Source: Aeromicrobium erythreum
Lineage (GTDB): Bacteria; Actinomycetota; Actinomycetes; Propionibacteriales; Nocardioidaceae
Direction of reading: 5' to 3'
Assembly: GCF_001509405.1 (NCBI RefSeq)
Contig: NZ_CP011502.1
Coordinates: 2,294,001-2,358,000 of the forward strand
Length of the DNA: 64,000 bases
The position numbers and the translations under genes were made by a program. The first letter of the stretch is position 1. Each line of letters starts with the position of its first letter. Positions 27,725-36,200 of the stretch are shown one piece after another. Under the pieces are notes generated by a model. The model did not search any database. It saw nothing but the letters and a program-made list of their open reading frames with translations, and was not told the origin of the DNA.

Positions 27725-29248
27725 GTGAACACAGGTATGTCTCGAGCCCGACGCGGGCTCGCCGTCGGGGCCGCCGCCCTGACGCTCGGCGTCGTCGCGA
27801 CCACGCTCACCAGCGCCGGCGCGGCGACCACCGACAAGTCCACGCCCGTACCGGTCGCGACGCCCGAGGGGCAGGTGAGCGCCTACGTCGTCAACGCCAA
27901 GAAGGCGAACGCCAAGGGCACCGCCGACGCGCGCAAGGTCGTGCAGAAGGCCGGCGGCACCGTCGTCCAGGCGTGGCCGCAGATCGGCGTCGTGATCGCG
28001 CAGTCGACGCACGCCGACTTCCGCGCCGACGTCTACCGCCTCGGCCGCACCAGCGTCACCTCCGTCGGCACCACCCGCACCGTCGCCGTCAGCGAGCGCG
28101 CCGAGCAGGCGTCGACCCTGCGCCAGTCCGCGCGGAGCCGCTCCACCGAGCGCGCCGAGCTGAAGGGCGAGTTCGCGAACACGCCCCAGAAGTACGTCAA
28201 GCCCGACCCGCGCGAGGGCGAGCAGTGGGACATGGCGCACATCAAGGCCGACCACGCCCACGAGATCACCGACGGCTCCCGCAAGGTGCTCGTCGGCGTC
28301 CTCGACAGCGGCATCGACGCCGACCACCCCGACCTCGCGCCGAACATCGACGTCAGCAACTCCGTCAACTGCACCGACGGCGGCACCGTCGACCGCTCCC
28401 CCACCGGCTGGCAGCCGACCACCAGCGACCACGGCACCCACGTGGCCGGCACCATCGGCGCCGCCCGCAACGGCATCGGCATCACCGGCGTCGCACCGAA
28501 CGTGCGCATGGCGTCGGTCAAGGTCGTCAACGACGACGGCTTCATCTACCCCGAGTACGCCATCTGCGGCTTCATGTGGTCCGGCCTGCGCGGCATGGAC
28601 GTCACCAACAACAGCTACTACATCGACCCGTTCGAGTTCTGGTGCCAGGACCAGGCCAACCAGGCCGCCGTCGTCGAGGCCGTCGGCCGCGCCGTCACCT
28701 GGTCGACGAAGAAGGGCACCGTGCACGTCGCGGCAGCCGGCAACGCCGCCTACGACCTCGCCAACAAGACGACCAGCGCGAGCAGCCCCAACGACAGCAC
28801 CCCGATCGAGCGGACCATCAACAACGGCTGCCTCGACATCCCCACCGAGCTGCCCGAGGTCGTCACCGTGTCCTCGTACGCGCAGATCGGCACGTCGAAC
28901 GAGACGCAGCTGTCGTCGTTCTCCAACCGGGGCAAGAACGTCATCGACGTCGCCGCCCCCGGTTCGCGCATCCTGTCGACGATCGTCAAGGACAACGGCT
29001 ACGGCCTCAAGAGCGGCACGTCGATGGCCTCTCCGCACGTCGCCGGCGTCGCCGCCCTCATGAAGTCCAAGCACCCCGGCTGGCGGCCGGCGCGCGTCAT
29101 CCAGCAGCTGAAGGCCCAGGCCGACGAGCGACCCTGCGCACCCCAGCAGACGAGCTCGTCCCCGGGCGCGCTCTGCACCGGATCGCCGTCGAACAACAGC
29201 TACGCCGGGCACGGCATGATCGACGCGCTCGACGCCGTCCGTCGCTGA
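27725..29248 (+). CDS. secreted subtilisin-like serine protease (S8)
   Basis: Exported protease of 507 aa. A basic N-terminus and hydrophobic core to about residue 32 form a signal peptide ending near AGAATT. A propeptide (inhibitor I9-like) spans about 50-160. Catalytic triad: Asp194 (VLDSGIDADHPDL), His238 (DHGTHVAG) and Ser433 (GTSMASPHVAG). Cysteine pairs occur in the mature part. No cell-wall anchor is visible. The GTG start follows aggggggac; an ATG five codons later is an alternative. Followed by a strong hairpin. Confidence 0.93.
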   Translation: MNTGMSRARRGLAVGAAALTLGVVATTLTSAGAATTDKSTPVPVATPEGQVSAYVVNAKKANAKGTADARKVVQKAGGTVVQAWPQIGVVIAQSTHADFRADVYRLGRTSVTSVGTTRTVAVSERAEQASTLRQSARSRSTERAELKGEFANTPQKYVKPDPREGEQWDMAHIKADHAHEITDGSRKVLVGVLDSGIDADHPDLAPNIDVSNSVNCTDGGTVDRSPTGWQPTTSDHGTHVAGTIGAARNGIGITGVAPNVRMASVKVVNDDGFIYPEYAICGFMWSGLRGMDVTNNSYYIDPFEFWCQDQANQAAVVEAVGRAVTWSTKKGTVHVAAAGNAAYDLANKTTSASSPNDSTPIERTINNGCLDIPTELPEVVTVSSYAQIGTSNETQLSSFSNRGKNVIDVAAPGSRILSTIVKDNGYGLKSGTSMASPHVAGVAALMKSKHPGWRPARVIQQLKAQADERPCAPQQTSSSPGALCTGSPSNNSYAGHGMIDALDAVRR

Positions 29249-29263
29249 CGCAGCACCACGACG

Positions 29264-29298
29264 CAGCGGCCCCCGAGCTCTCCGCTCGGGGGCCGCTG
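29264..29298 (+). terminator. terminator after subtilisin gene
   Basis: Perfect 15-base stem (29264-29278 with 29284-29298) around a five-base loop, GC-rich with no clear T-tract, 15 bases after the stop codon. Typical of high-GC terminators. Confidence 0.85.
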
Positions 29299-29361
29299 TC
29301 GTGCCGGAACGCGTTCCAGAAGACGAAGACCCGCCCTCGCCAGCGGCCCTACCCTGCGGTC

Positions 29362-29709
29362 ATGCGCCTTGCCCGCCTCGTCGCCGTCTCCCTCGGGTCG
29401 GTCGTGCTGGCCGGTTGCAGCGGCACCACCACGGCCGAGATCGAGGAGGCCATGGCCGACGACCTCCGCTACGGGACGGAGGGCGCGGCCTGGTTGATCT
29501 CCCGCTACGGCGTGCACGCCGACGTCCGCGACGTCGACGTCACCTGCGAGGAGCTCGGCTTCCTCACCGACACGGGCGACTCGCTCCGCTGCGAGGCCCA
29601 CGTCGAGTACACCGACGGCCGCAGCCTCACGACGCCATTCGACGCCGAGTTCCGCGTCGACGGGGTGTTCCCTCGCCTCCTGGCGGACCCGACGTCCACA
29701 GCAGGCTGA
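29362..29709 (+). CDS. putative lipoprotein
   Basis: Protein of 115 aa with signal peptide and lipobox VLAGCS (Cys19). Two more cysteines (in VTCEELG and LRCEAH) probably pair. The mature domain looks like a small DUF4333-type fold, though I am not certain. ATG lies six bases after TACCCT (29350-29355). Convergent with the VOC gene. Confidence 0.75.
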   Translation: MRLARLVAVSLGSVVLAGCSGTTTAEIEEAMADDLRYGTEGAAWLISRYGVHADVRDVDVTCEELGFLTDTGDSLRCEAHVEYTDGRSLTTPFDAEFRVDGVFPRLLADPTSTAG

Positions 29710-29728
29710 GCGAGCCGCTGGACGCTCG

Positions 29729-30166
29729 TCAGCCGATCCGTTCGGTCAGGGAGACGATGATCCCCTCCGGACCGCGGACGTAGGCCATCAGCCAGGTCCC
29801 CTCGTGCTCGCCGACGTCGCCGACCAGCGCGTAGCCCTCGTCGTCGAGGCGCGCGACGGTCGCGCGCAGGTCAGTGATCTCCAGGCACACCGCACGCAGG
29901 CCCACCGCGTGCGGCGGCGCGGGGACCGTCAGCACGTGGCCGGGGCGGTCGTACCGCGACACCTCCAGCGCTCCCCCGCCTCCCGGCGGACGCAGCCAGA
30001 CGGTCTCGGTGCGGGCGTCGTGGAGACCGACGACGGTGTCGAGGAACTCGCCCTCGATCGTCATGCGTTCGGCGAGCTCGAGTCCGAGGCTCGTGAAGAA
30101 GGTGACCGTGCGGGGCAGGTCGGCCACGGTGAGGTTCACGTGGTCCAGGCGGGGCAGCGACGACAT
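29729..30166 (-). CDS. VOC (glyoxalase/dioxygenase superfamily) protein
   Basis: Protein of 145 aa with two beta-alpha-beta-beta-beta modules: LDHVNLTVADLPRTVTFF at the N-terminus and AVCLEITDLRATVARL in the second half, ending with YVRGPEGIIVSLTE. Putative metal ligands are the early His and the late Glu. Substrate unknown; such proteins include isomerases, dioxygenases and resistance proteins. It is flanked by unrelated genes. Confidence 0.82.
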   Translation of the reverse strand: MSSLPRLDHVNLTVADLPRTVTFFTSLGLELAERMTIEGEFLDTVVGLHDARTETVWLRPPGGGGALEVSRYDRPGHVLTVPAPPHAVGLRAVCLEITDLRATVARLDDEGYALVGDVGEHEGTWLMAYVRGPEGIIVSLTERIG

Positions 30167-30245
30167 CCCTCATCCACGCTCGGCGGGACGTGTCGTGTCA
30201 AGCACCTAGGCTGGCCGACGAACGACACGCAGCGACGGAGGACCC

Positions 30246-30668
30246 ATGGACGACGTCACGATCGAGGACCTCACCGAGGCCGAGCACCAGTGGCTCCAGG
30301 CGCTGCAGGGCGGGCTCGTGCAGATGGGCGTCAAGGACGCCGCGACACTGTGCGCCGTCTTCCTCGAGGCACGCGAGGCGTGGTGGGACCTTCCCGCCGC
30401 GGAGCGCCCCGACCCGAACCCGACCATCAACGCGTTCGGCGCCGGCATCGGGCAGCTGTTCGTCGACGACCTCGGACTGCGGTGGGCGCTCGTCACCGAC
30501 CAGCACGGCAGCGAGCTCGGCGTCGTGGGCGACCCGTCACTCGTGCTCTACCCCACGAACGCCGTCGCCAAGCGGTGGTCGGGCGAGAACCAGTCGACCC
30601 TCGAAGACTACCTCGTGCAGGTCAGCGAGACCGTGCGCGACCTGCAGGCACGGCGGCCAGGGCAGTGA
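30246..30668 (+). CDS. DUF3806 domain protein
   Basis: Acidic protein of 140 aa whose second half (INAFGAGIGQLFVDDLGLRW, then SLVLYPTNAVAKRW) matches the DUF3806 pattern. No signal peptide or membrane segment. Function unknown. A ggagga site precedes the ATG. It converges on the kinase gene with nine bases between stops. Confidence 0.75.
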   Translation: MDDVTIEDLTEAEHQWLQALQGGLVQMGVKDAATLCAVFLEAREAWWDLPAAERPDPNPTINAFGAGIGQLFVDDLGLRWALVTDQHGSELGVVGDPSLVLYPTNAVAKRWSGENQSTLEDYLVQVSETVRDLQARRPGQ

Positions 30669-30677
30669 CGCCCGGCG

Positions 30678-32261
30678 TCAGGGCTTCTTGTCGTCCTTGC
30701 CGCCCGGGCCCCCGCCGCCAGGACCCTTGTCGTTCGGGTCCTGCTTCTCGTCCTTCTTGCCGTTGCCCTGGTCCTGCTGCTGAGGCTGCTGCTGGGTCGG
30801 CTGCGTCTGCTGAACCACCGGCACGACGGCCACCGCGATGGTCACGGTCGAGCCGACCGTCACCCGACCCGTCGGATCGACGACGACGACCGTGCCGGCC
30901 GTCTGGGACGACTCGACGTCGGTGCGCTTCACCGTGAGGCCGAGGTCGCCGAGGGTGGCCGCGACCTCGTCGGCGGGCTGGCCCACCAGGTCGGCCGGAA
31001 CCGTCACGCGGCCCGACGCCACCTGCAGGGTCACCGGGCCCGAGGTCGGCACGGGAGCACCCGCCTTCGGGCTCTGTCCGACGACCTCGCCCTCCTTCGC
31101 GTTCGGCTCGTCGACGGTCTCGGTCTTGACCGTCGCGTCCACGGCCTCGATCTTGTCCGTCGCGCTGGCGACCGACTGGCCGACGACGTCGGGCACGGTC
31201 TCGTCGGCGTCGGCGAACAGACCGCCGGACATGCCGACCAGCAGCGCGAGGACCGCCAGCGCCGCCACCCCGGCGAACACCGCCAGGCCACGCCGACGTC
31301 GACGCGGCTCCTCCGGCGGCGCCTGCATCGCCGCCGTGGCAGCGACGGGCGCGAGCACCGAGGTCGACGCCGTCGCACCCGTGGCACCGAGAGCGCCCAT
31401 CGGCGCGGTCGTCGCACCCGCGTAGGCGGGCAGCACCTCGGTGACACCGTCGGTGCGACCTTGCACCGCGTCGCGCACCTGCGCCGCCGTCGGACGCTTC
31501 AGCGGGTCCTTGTCGGTCATCGTCTCGACGAGGCGGCGCAGCGGCTCCGGGACGTTGTCGGGCAGGGGCGGCAGCGGGTCGCCCACCTGCGCGAGCGCGG
31601 TCGCCACCGACGTCTCGCGTCGGAACGGCGACGTGCCGGTGAGGCACTGGTAGGCCACGAGGCCGAGCGAGTACACGTCGGACGCGCCAGTGGCCGTCAC
31701 GCCACGCGCCTGCTCGGGGCTGATGTAGTCGACGGTGCCCAGCACGTTGCCCGTCTGCGTCAGCGGCTCGCGCGACGCGCCGATCGCGATGCCGAAGTCG
31801 ACGAGCACCGGACGCGACCCCTCCGCGAGCACGATGTTCGCGGGCTTCACGTCGCGGTGCACGATGTCGGCGGCGTGGGCTGCGGACAGCGCGTCGGCGA
31901 CGCCGCCGAGCAGACGCTCCACGGCGTCGGGCGCGAGCGTCCCGCGCTGCTTGAGCACCTCCGAGACCGCCGTCCCCTCGACCAGCTGCATGACGATGAA
32001 CGGGTCCTCGTCCTCGCTCGACTGGTCCTCGCCGACGTCGTAGACGGTCGCGATGCCCGGGTGGTGCAGACGTCCGGCGGTGCGGGCCTCCTCCTCGAAG
32101 CGGGCGCGCGCCGCGGTGTCGTCGCCGACCTGGTCGCCCTTGAGGATCTTCACGGCGACGTCGCGGTTGAGGCGCAGGTCGCGGGCCCGGTGGACCCGAC
32201 CCATCCCGCCGGCGCCCAGGAGGTCACCCAGCTCGTAACGGTCGTTCAAGCGTTCGGCCAT
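30678..32261 (-). CDS. eukaryotic-type Ser/Thr protein kinase with PASTA domains
   Basis: PknB-like kinase of 527 aa. The catalytic domain (about 8-265) has the glycine loop GAGGMG (16-21), Lys38, and HRD at 135-137 (HRDVKPANIV), and an activation loop in NVLGTVDYISPEQA. A transmembrane helix near residues 328-347 leads to two extracytoplasmic PASTA domains, which bind muropeptides or lipid II, and a low-complexity Gln/Pro/Gly/Lys tail. Two PASTA repeats are fewer than the four in mycobacterial PknB, and no pbp/ftsW/phosphatase neighbours are present, so this is probably a secondary PASTA kinase. ATG six bases after TAGCCT (32268-32273). Confidence 0.93.
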   Translation of the reverse strand: MAERLNDRYELGDLLGAGGMGRVHRARDLRLNRDVAVKILKGDQVGDDTAARARFEEEARTAGRLHHPGIATVYDVGEDQSSEDEDPFIVMQLVEGTAVSEVLKQRGTLAPDAVERLLGGVADALSAAHAADIVHRDVKPANIVLAEGSRPVLVDFGIAIGASREPLTQTGNVLGTVDYISPEQARGVTATGASDVYSLGLVAYQCLTGTSPFRRETSVATALAQVGDPLPPLPDNVPEPLRRLVETMTDKDPLKRPTAAQVRDAVQGRTDGVTEVLPAYAGATTAPMGALGATGATASTSVLAPVAATAAMQAPPEEPRRRRRGLAVFAGVAALAVLALLVGMSGGLFADADETVPDVVGQSVASATDKIEAVDATVKTETVDEPNAKEGEVVGQSPKAGAPVPTSGPVTLQVASGRVTVPADLVGQPADEVAATLGDLGLTVKRTDVESSQTAGTVVVVDPTGRVTVGSTVTIAVAVVPVVQQTQPTQQQPQQQDQGNGKKDEKQDPNDKGPGGGGPGGKDDKKP

Positions 32262-32368
32262 TCGACCAGGCTAGAGCCCATCGGCCGCAGGCGCGCGCGT
32301 CGTGGCGACCCCCACACGGCGGTCCCGCTCGAGTCGTGACGCCGCCCGACCGCTGGCACGCTGTGCCC

Positions 32369-33595
32369 ATGCCCGCCCTCCCCGCCCTGCCGGCGCCTGA
32401 CGACACCGACGCCGTTGTCGCCTGGGTCGCGGAGCACCTGGGCGACCTGACGCGGGAGGCCGCTGGCGACGTCCGTCCCGGCGGTCACCGCGGCGGGCAG
32501 ACGGCCGCCGACGTCGCGCTCGCCGGGCTCGACGTCACCGGCTACGCCCGCACCCGCTCGAACGTGCTGCCCGTCGAGCGTCAGGGGGCGAGTCGCGTGT
32601 CGCCGTACCTGACGCACGGGCTCCTCGACCTCCCGACCGTGTGGGACGCGGTGGCCGACGCGCCGTCGGGCGACCGGCGCAAGTACCGCGACGAGCTGCT
32701 GTGGCAGGAGTACGCGCGCCACGTGTACGCCAGGGTCGGCCCGGCGACGCGCGAGCCGCTGCGCCGCGAGCCTCCCCACCCCGACGTCGACCCCGACTGG
32801 GACGAGCGGATGGCGTGCATCGGCTGGGTGCAGGACCAGCTCGAGCAGGACGGGTGGCTCGTCAACCAGGTGCGCACGTGGTGGGCCTCCCACTGGACCG
32901 TCCGGCACGGGCGCGACTGGCGCGACGGCGAGGACCACTTCTACCGCCACCTGCTCGACGGCTCGCGGGCCGCGAACCGCCTAGGCTGGCAGTGGACGAT
33001 CGGCGCCGGCACCGGGAAGCCGTACGGCTTCAGCCGGTGGCAGGTGGAGAAGCGCGCTTCTGAGCTGTGCGGCTCGTGCGTCCTCCGCGATGCGTGTCCG
33101 GTGCAGGAGTGGCCCGACGCCCACCCCGGACCCACGGTCGAGCACGCGCCCGTCCGCATCGGGCACGCCGCCGGCGCCCCCGGCCCGGGCCCCGACACGC
33201 CCGTCGTCGAGGGCGGAGCGTCGGCCGTGTGGTTGACGCCGGAGTCGATGGGCGACGCCGACCCCGCACTCGAGGCGCACCCCGACCTCCCCGTCGTCTA
33301 CGTGTTCGACGAGCCGAAGCTGGCCGAGCTGCGGTGGTCGGGCAAGCGGCTCGTGTTCCTCGCCGAGACCCTCGCCGACCTCGCCACCCGGCGCGACGTC
33401 GAGGTACGTCGGGGCGTCGTCGGCGAGGAGCTCGCTGGTCGGTCCGTCGCCGTCACCTTCGCGCCCGTCCCGTGGTTCACGCGACGCTCGGCCGACGTCG
33501 ACGTCGCCGCCCTTCACCCGTGGCGGTGGCTGGAGCGGCCGACGTCGCAGCGGCTCACGTCGTACAGCGCCTGGCGCAAGGGTGTGCGTCGTTGA
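32369..33595 (+). CDS. photolyase/cryptochrome-like protein, apparently circularly permuted
   Basis: Protein of about 408 aa. The N-terminal part is the helical FAD-binding domain of photolyases: SRVSPYLTHGLL, the DELLWQEYARHVY segment, WWASHWTVRHG, and the LGWQWTIGAGTGKPYGF core. Cysteines 150, 234, 237 and 243 (CGSCVLRDAC) resemble the Fe-S ligand set of FeS-type bacterial photolyases. Unusually, an alpha/beta antenna-like domain (AVWLTPESMGD, LPVVYVFDEPKLAEL, RLVFLAETLADL) lies at the C-terminus instead of the N-terminus. The ATG at 32369 follows cACGCT by six bases; a GTG at 32336 is the alternative. Repair activity is not certain. Confidence 0.75.
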   Translation: MPALPALPAPDDTDAVVAWVAEHLGDLTREAAGDVRPGGHRGGQTAADVALAGLDVTGYARTRSNVLPVERQGASRVSPYLTHGLLDLPTVWDAVADAPSGDRRKYRDELLWQEYARHVYARVGPATREPLRREPPHPDVDPDWDERMACIGWVQDQLEQDGWLVNQVRTWWASHWTVRHGRDWRDGEDHFYRHLLDGSRAANRLGWQWTIGAGTGKPYGFSRWQVEKRASELCGSCVLRDACPVQEWPDAHPGPTVEHAPVRIGHAAGAPGPGPDTPVVEGGASAVWLTPESMGDADPALEAHPDLPVVYVFDEPKLAELRWSGKRLVFLAETLADLATRRDVEVRRGVVGEELAGRSVAVTFAPVPWFTRRSADVDVAALHPWRWLERPTSQRLTSYSAWRKGVRR

Positions 33596-33621
33596 ACGTG
33601 GGCGTCGACGCGACGGGGCGG

Positions 33622-33645
33622 GACGCGACGCGACGCGACGCGACG
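33622..33645. repeat. five-base tandem repeat
   Basis: Four perfect gacgc units plus a partial fifth, just after the photolyase-like gene. A candidate length-variable locus; non-coding. Confidence 0.85.
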
Positions 33646-33710
33646 AAGCACGGAAATCTCACGCAAGCACGGAGAGCAAGCCGTGCGCGGCTGAGGGAAC
33701 CGTGCCTCGC

Positions 33711-33742
33711 CGGAGATTCCCAGGTCGACCTGGGAATCTCCG
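33711..33742. terminator. perfect 32-base palindrome, bidirectional terminator
   Basis: A perfect inverted repeat with no loop, centred on ggtcgacc, between the convergent photolyase-like gene and the sugar dehydrogenase; it ends two bases before the dehydrogenase stop codon. Position suggests a shared terminator for both strands. Confidence 0.75.
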
Positions 33743-33743
33743 C

Positions 33744-34898
33744 TCAGGCGGGGGCGAGGCGGAGGAGGCGGCCGGAGCCGGCGTCCTCGAGCAGCCAGAT
33801 GGAGCCGTCGGGCGCCTGCTCGACGGCGCGGACGCGCTGGCCCTCGACGATCTTCTCGTCGTCGCCGGCGGTCGTGCCGTCGAGGTCGACGCGCACGAGC
33901 GACTCGCCCGACAGCGCGCCGAGGAACGCATCGCCCTTCCACTCGGGGAACAGGTCTCCGGTGTAGATGAGCAGGCTGCCGGGCGAGATCGACGGGGTCC
34001 AGCCGGTGCGCGGCGCGACGAAGCCGTCGCCGTCGGTGTGGTCGGGGATCTCGCCGCCGCCGTAGTCGCTGCCGTTGGACGCCTCGGGCCAGCCGTAGTT
34101 GCCGCCCTTCTCGATGATGTTCAGCTCGTCGCCGCCCTCGGGGCCCATCTCGCTCGACCAGAGCGTGCCGTCGTCGGCGAACTCCAGGCCGAGCGGGTTG
34201 CGGTGGCCCCAGCTCCAGATCTGCGCCGACGCGCCGCCCTCGTCCGCCAGCGGGTTGCCGGGCGCCGGTTCGCCGTCGAGGGTGAGCCGGACGATCGTGC
34301 CGAGCGTGTTCGACGTGTCCTGGGCCGGCGTCTTCTGCTGGCGGTCGCCGGAGCTGATGAAGAGGTGCTCGCCGTCGGGGTCGAACGCGATGCGGTGCGA
34401 GAAGTGGCCGTTGCCCGACACCTTCGGCGTCTGGCGCCAGACGACCTCGAGGTCCTTGAGGGCCGCTGACCCGTCGCCGGTGGCCAGTCTCGCCCGACCG
34501 ACGACGGCACCGGTGCCGCCGTCGCCCGCCTCCGCCCAGCTGAGGTAGACACGCTGGTCGTCCTCGAAGCTCGGCGCGACGACCACGTCGCCGAGGCCTC
34601 CCTGCCCGGCCGCGACGACGTCGGGCACGCCCGACACCTCGGTGCGGTCCCCGGTCTCGGCGTCGCGCAGGGTGAGGGTGCCGGTGCGCTCGGTGACGAG
34701 CAGGTCGCCCGTCCCCGGCACGAAGGCCATCGCCCAGGGCGTCTCGAAGCGGTCGACCTCCTCCACCTCGAACGGCGGGTTGCCGCTCGCCGACGTCGCA
34801 GGGGTGGAGGCCGGCGAGGCCTCGTCCTGGCGGGGGTCGGGGTCCGTGGAGCAGCCCGCCACGAGGACGGCCGCGAGTCCGAGTCCGAGAAGCCTCAT
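33744..34898 (-). CDS. PQQ-dependent sugar dehydrogenase family lipoprotein
   Basis: Lipoprotein of 384 aa, GSDH (glucose/sorbosone dehydrogenase) beta-propeller family. Signal peptide with lipobox VLVAGC (Cys16). Family patterns include ETPWAMAFVP, GGLGDVVVAP, GNGHFSHRIAFDPDG (with the catalytic His) and NPLGLEF. Predicted to sit on the outer face of the membrane. Whether PQQ is bound cannot be told from sequence. The start at 34898 is supported by gACACT six bases upstream; seven extra residues upstream are rejected. Confidence 0.87.
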   Translation of the reverse strand: MRLLGLGLAAVLVAGCSTDPDPRQDEASPASTPATSASGNPPFEVEEVDRFETPWAMAFVPGTGDLLVTERTGTLTLRDAETGDRTEVSGVPDVVAAGQGGLGDVVVAPSFEDDQRVYLSWAEAGDGGTGAVVGRARLATGDGSAALKDLEVVWRQTPKVSGNGHFSHRIAFDPDGEHLFISSGDRQQKTPAQDTSNTLGTIVRLTLDGEPAPGNPLADEGGASAQIWSWGHRNPLGLEFADDGTLWSSEMGPEGGDELNIIEKGGNYGWPEASNGSDYGGGEIPDHTDGDGFVAPRTGWTPSISPGSLLIYTGDLFPEWKGDAFLGALSGESLVRVDLDGTTAGDDEKIVEGQRVRAVEQAPDGSIWLLEDAGSGRLLRLAPA

Positions 34899-34990
34899 GC
34901 GTCGAGTGTCACCGAGCACACCAAGGGGCGCACCGTGAATGCAGGGCGCGCGCGGATGCCGCGACCAGCGACCAGTGCCACCGTGGAGAC

Positions 34991-35434
34991 ATGAGCAGCG
35001 ACCGACAGGACCGTCCCGCCACCCGCCACCGCCGACCCGACGGCGTCTCCGACGACACCGTCGAGGCGCTCGGCAAGCTCAGCGAGGCCCTCGAGGCCGT
35101 CGAGGAGGCGCGCGGCTCGCTGTACGCCTTCCACCGGTTGTCCGGGCATGCCGACCTGCAGGCCGGCGAGGCCGCCGACCTCCTGCGCGACGCCGGCCAC
35201 GGCGACCTCGCCGACCGCATCGAGTCCGAGCTGGTCGGACGCAACGTCATCGAGGGGCGCTGGACCTTCCAGCTCGTCGAGGAGTACGACGAGGGCTACT
35301 ACGCGACCTTCAAGGACCTCGAGCGCGCCGCCCGCGACGGCCTGGTCGACGGTCGTCCGCACCTGTTCGAGGCGGAGATGAAGGAGGACCGGCGCACCCA
35401 GGGCCGACGCCACCACGAGGCCACGCCGGGCTGA
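34991..35434 (+). CDS. conserved hypothetical protein
   Basis: Charged, mostly helical protein of 147 aa. Disordered basic N-terminus, then ALGKLSEALEAVEEARGSLY and a conserved core GRNVIEGRWTFQLVEEYD, ending in a His/Arg tail. I recognise it as a conserved actinobacterial family without known function. ATG after ggagac. Convergent with the next gene. Confidence 0.72.
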   Translation: MSSDRQDRPATRHRRPDGVSDDTVEALGKLSEALEAVEEARGSLYAFHRLSGHADLQAGEAADLLRDAGHGDLADRIESELVGRNVIEGRWTFQLVEEYDEGYYATFKDLERAARDGLVDGRPHLFEAEMKEDRRTQGRRHHEATPG

Positions 35435-35444
35435 GCGACTCAGC

Positions 35445-36140
35445 TCAGGCGCGCGTGCCGACGTAGATCGTCGCGGTCGACGTGCCCCCGGTGAGCGGGT
35501 TGTCGAACGTCGCCACGTGGGCCTCGGCCGTCGCGAACGCCTGACGCATCACGTCGACGAACGCGTCGTCCGGCGGCTCGTCGGACCAGAGCCCGAACAC
35601 CCCGTCGTCGACGAGCATGCGTGCCGCGGCCCGCTGCCCCTCGACCGTGTAGAAGTCGCCGTGGTCGGTGCGCAGCAGCCAGTCGGGCGCGTGGTCGATG
35701 TCGACGAGCAGCACGTCGACCGGTCGTTCGAGACGACCCGTCCGCACGAGGTCGAAGAAGTCGTCGCGCACCAGGGTGGTGCGGGGGTCCGAGGCGAGCC
35801 CGCGCGTGTCGTCGAACAGCTCGTCGCGGTGCCAGCGGATCACCGCGTCGAGCGCGTCGACGACCACCAGCTCGACGACCCGGTCGTCGCGCAGTGCCTC
35901 GAACGCGGTGTAGCCGAGGCCGAGACCTCCGACCATGACCCGCAGCGACGAGCCCGCGGCCGCGCGGAGCCCGAGCTCGGCCAGGGCCCGCTCGCTCACC
36001 GTGAACTGGCTCGACATGAGGTAGTCGTCGCCGAGCTTGACCTCGTGCACGTCACGCTGCGTCACGAGGTCGAACCGGCGTCGCAGCACCACCAGGCCCC
36101 ACGGCGTCTCCGCCCAGTCGAGCTCCTCGAACCTCGCCAT
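35445..36140 (-). CDS. spermidine synthase-like methyltransferase-fold protein
   Basis: Protein of 231 aa with a Rossmann core of the polyamine aminopropyltransferase type: VMVGGLGLGYTAFEAL as the nucleotide loop, VVDALDAVIRWHR, and DVLLVDIDHAPD. It lacks the N-terminal tetramerisation domain, and the family of such short homologues is widespread in actinobacteria, so polyamine synthesis should not be assumed. ATG after gaagggg. Confidence 0.8.
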   Translation of the reverse strand: MARFEELDWAETPWGLVVLRRRFDLVTQRDVHEVKLGDDYLMSSQFTVSERALAELGLRAAAGSSLRVMVGGLGLGYTAFEALRDDRVVELVVVDALDAVIRWHRDELFDDTRGLASDPRTTLVRDDFFDLVRTGRLERPVDVLLVDIDHAPDWLLRTDHGDFYTVEGQRAAARMLVDDGVFGLWSDEPPDDAFVDVMRQAFATAEAHVATFDNPLTGGTSTATIYVGTRA

Positions 36141-36200
36141 CGTGCCCCTTCGTCACGGCTCGTTCCCGGGCCGACGGTAGCCGCCGGTAAGGTCGGGTCG

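Noticed and set aside
27608-29212. 534-codon minus-strand frame antisense to the subtilisin gene
   Set aside because: Val/Gly/Asp-rich shadow of the sense gene; the plus-strand product has a full catalytic triad.
35517-36200. N-terminal extension of prfC by 228 codons
   Set aside because: Antisense to the spermidine-synthase-like gene; the conserved RF3 start and TAAGGT element lie at 36201.
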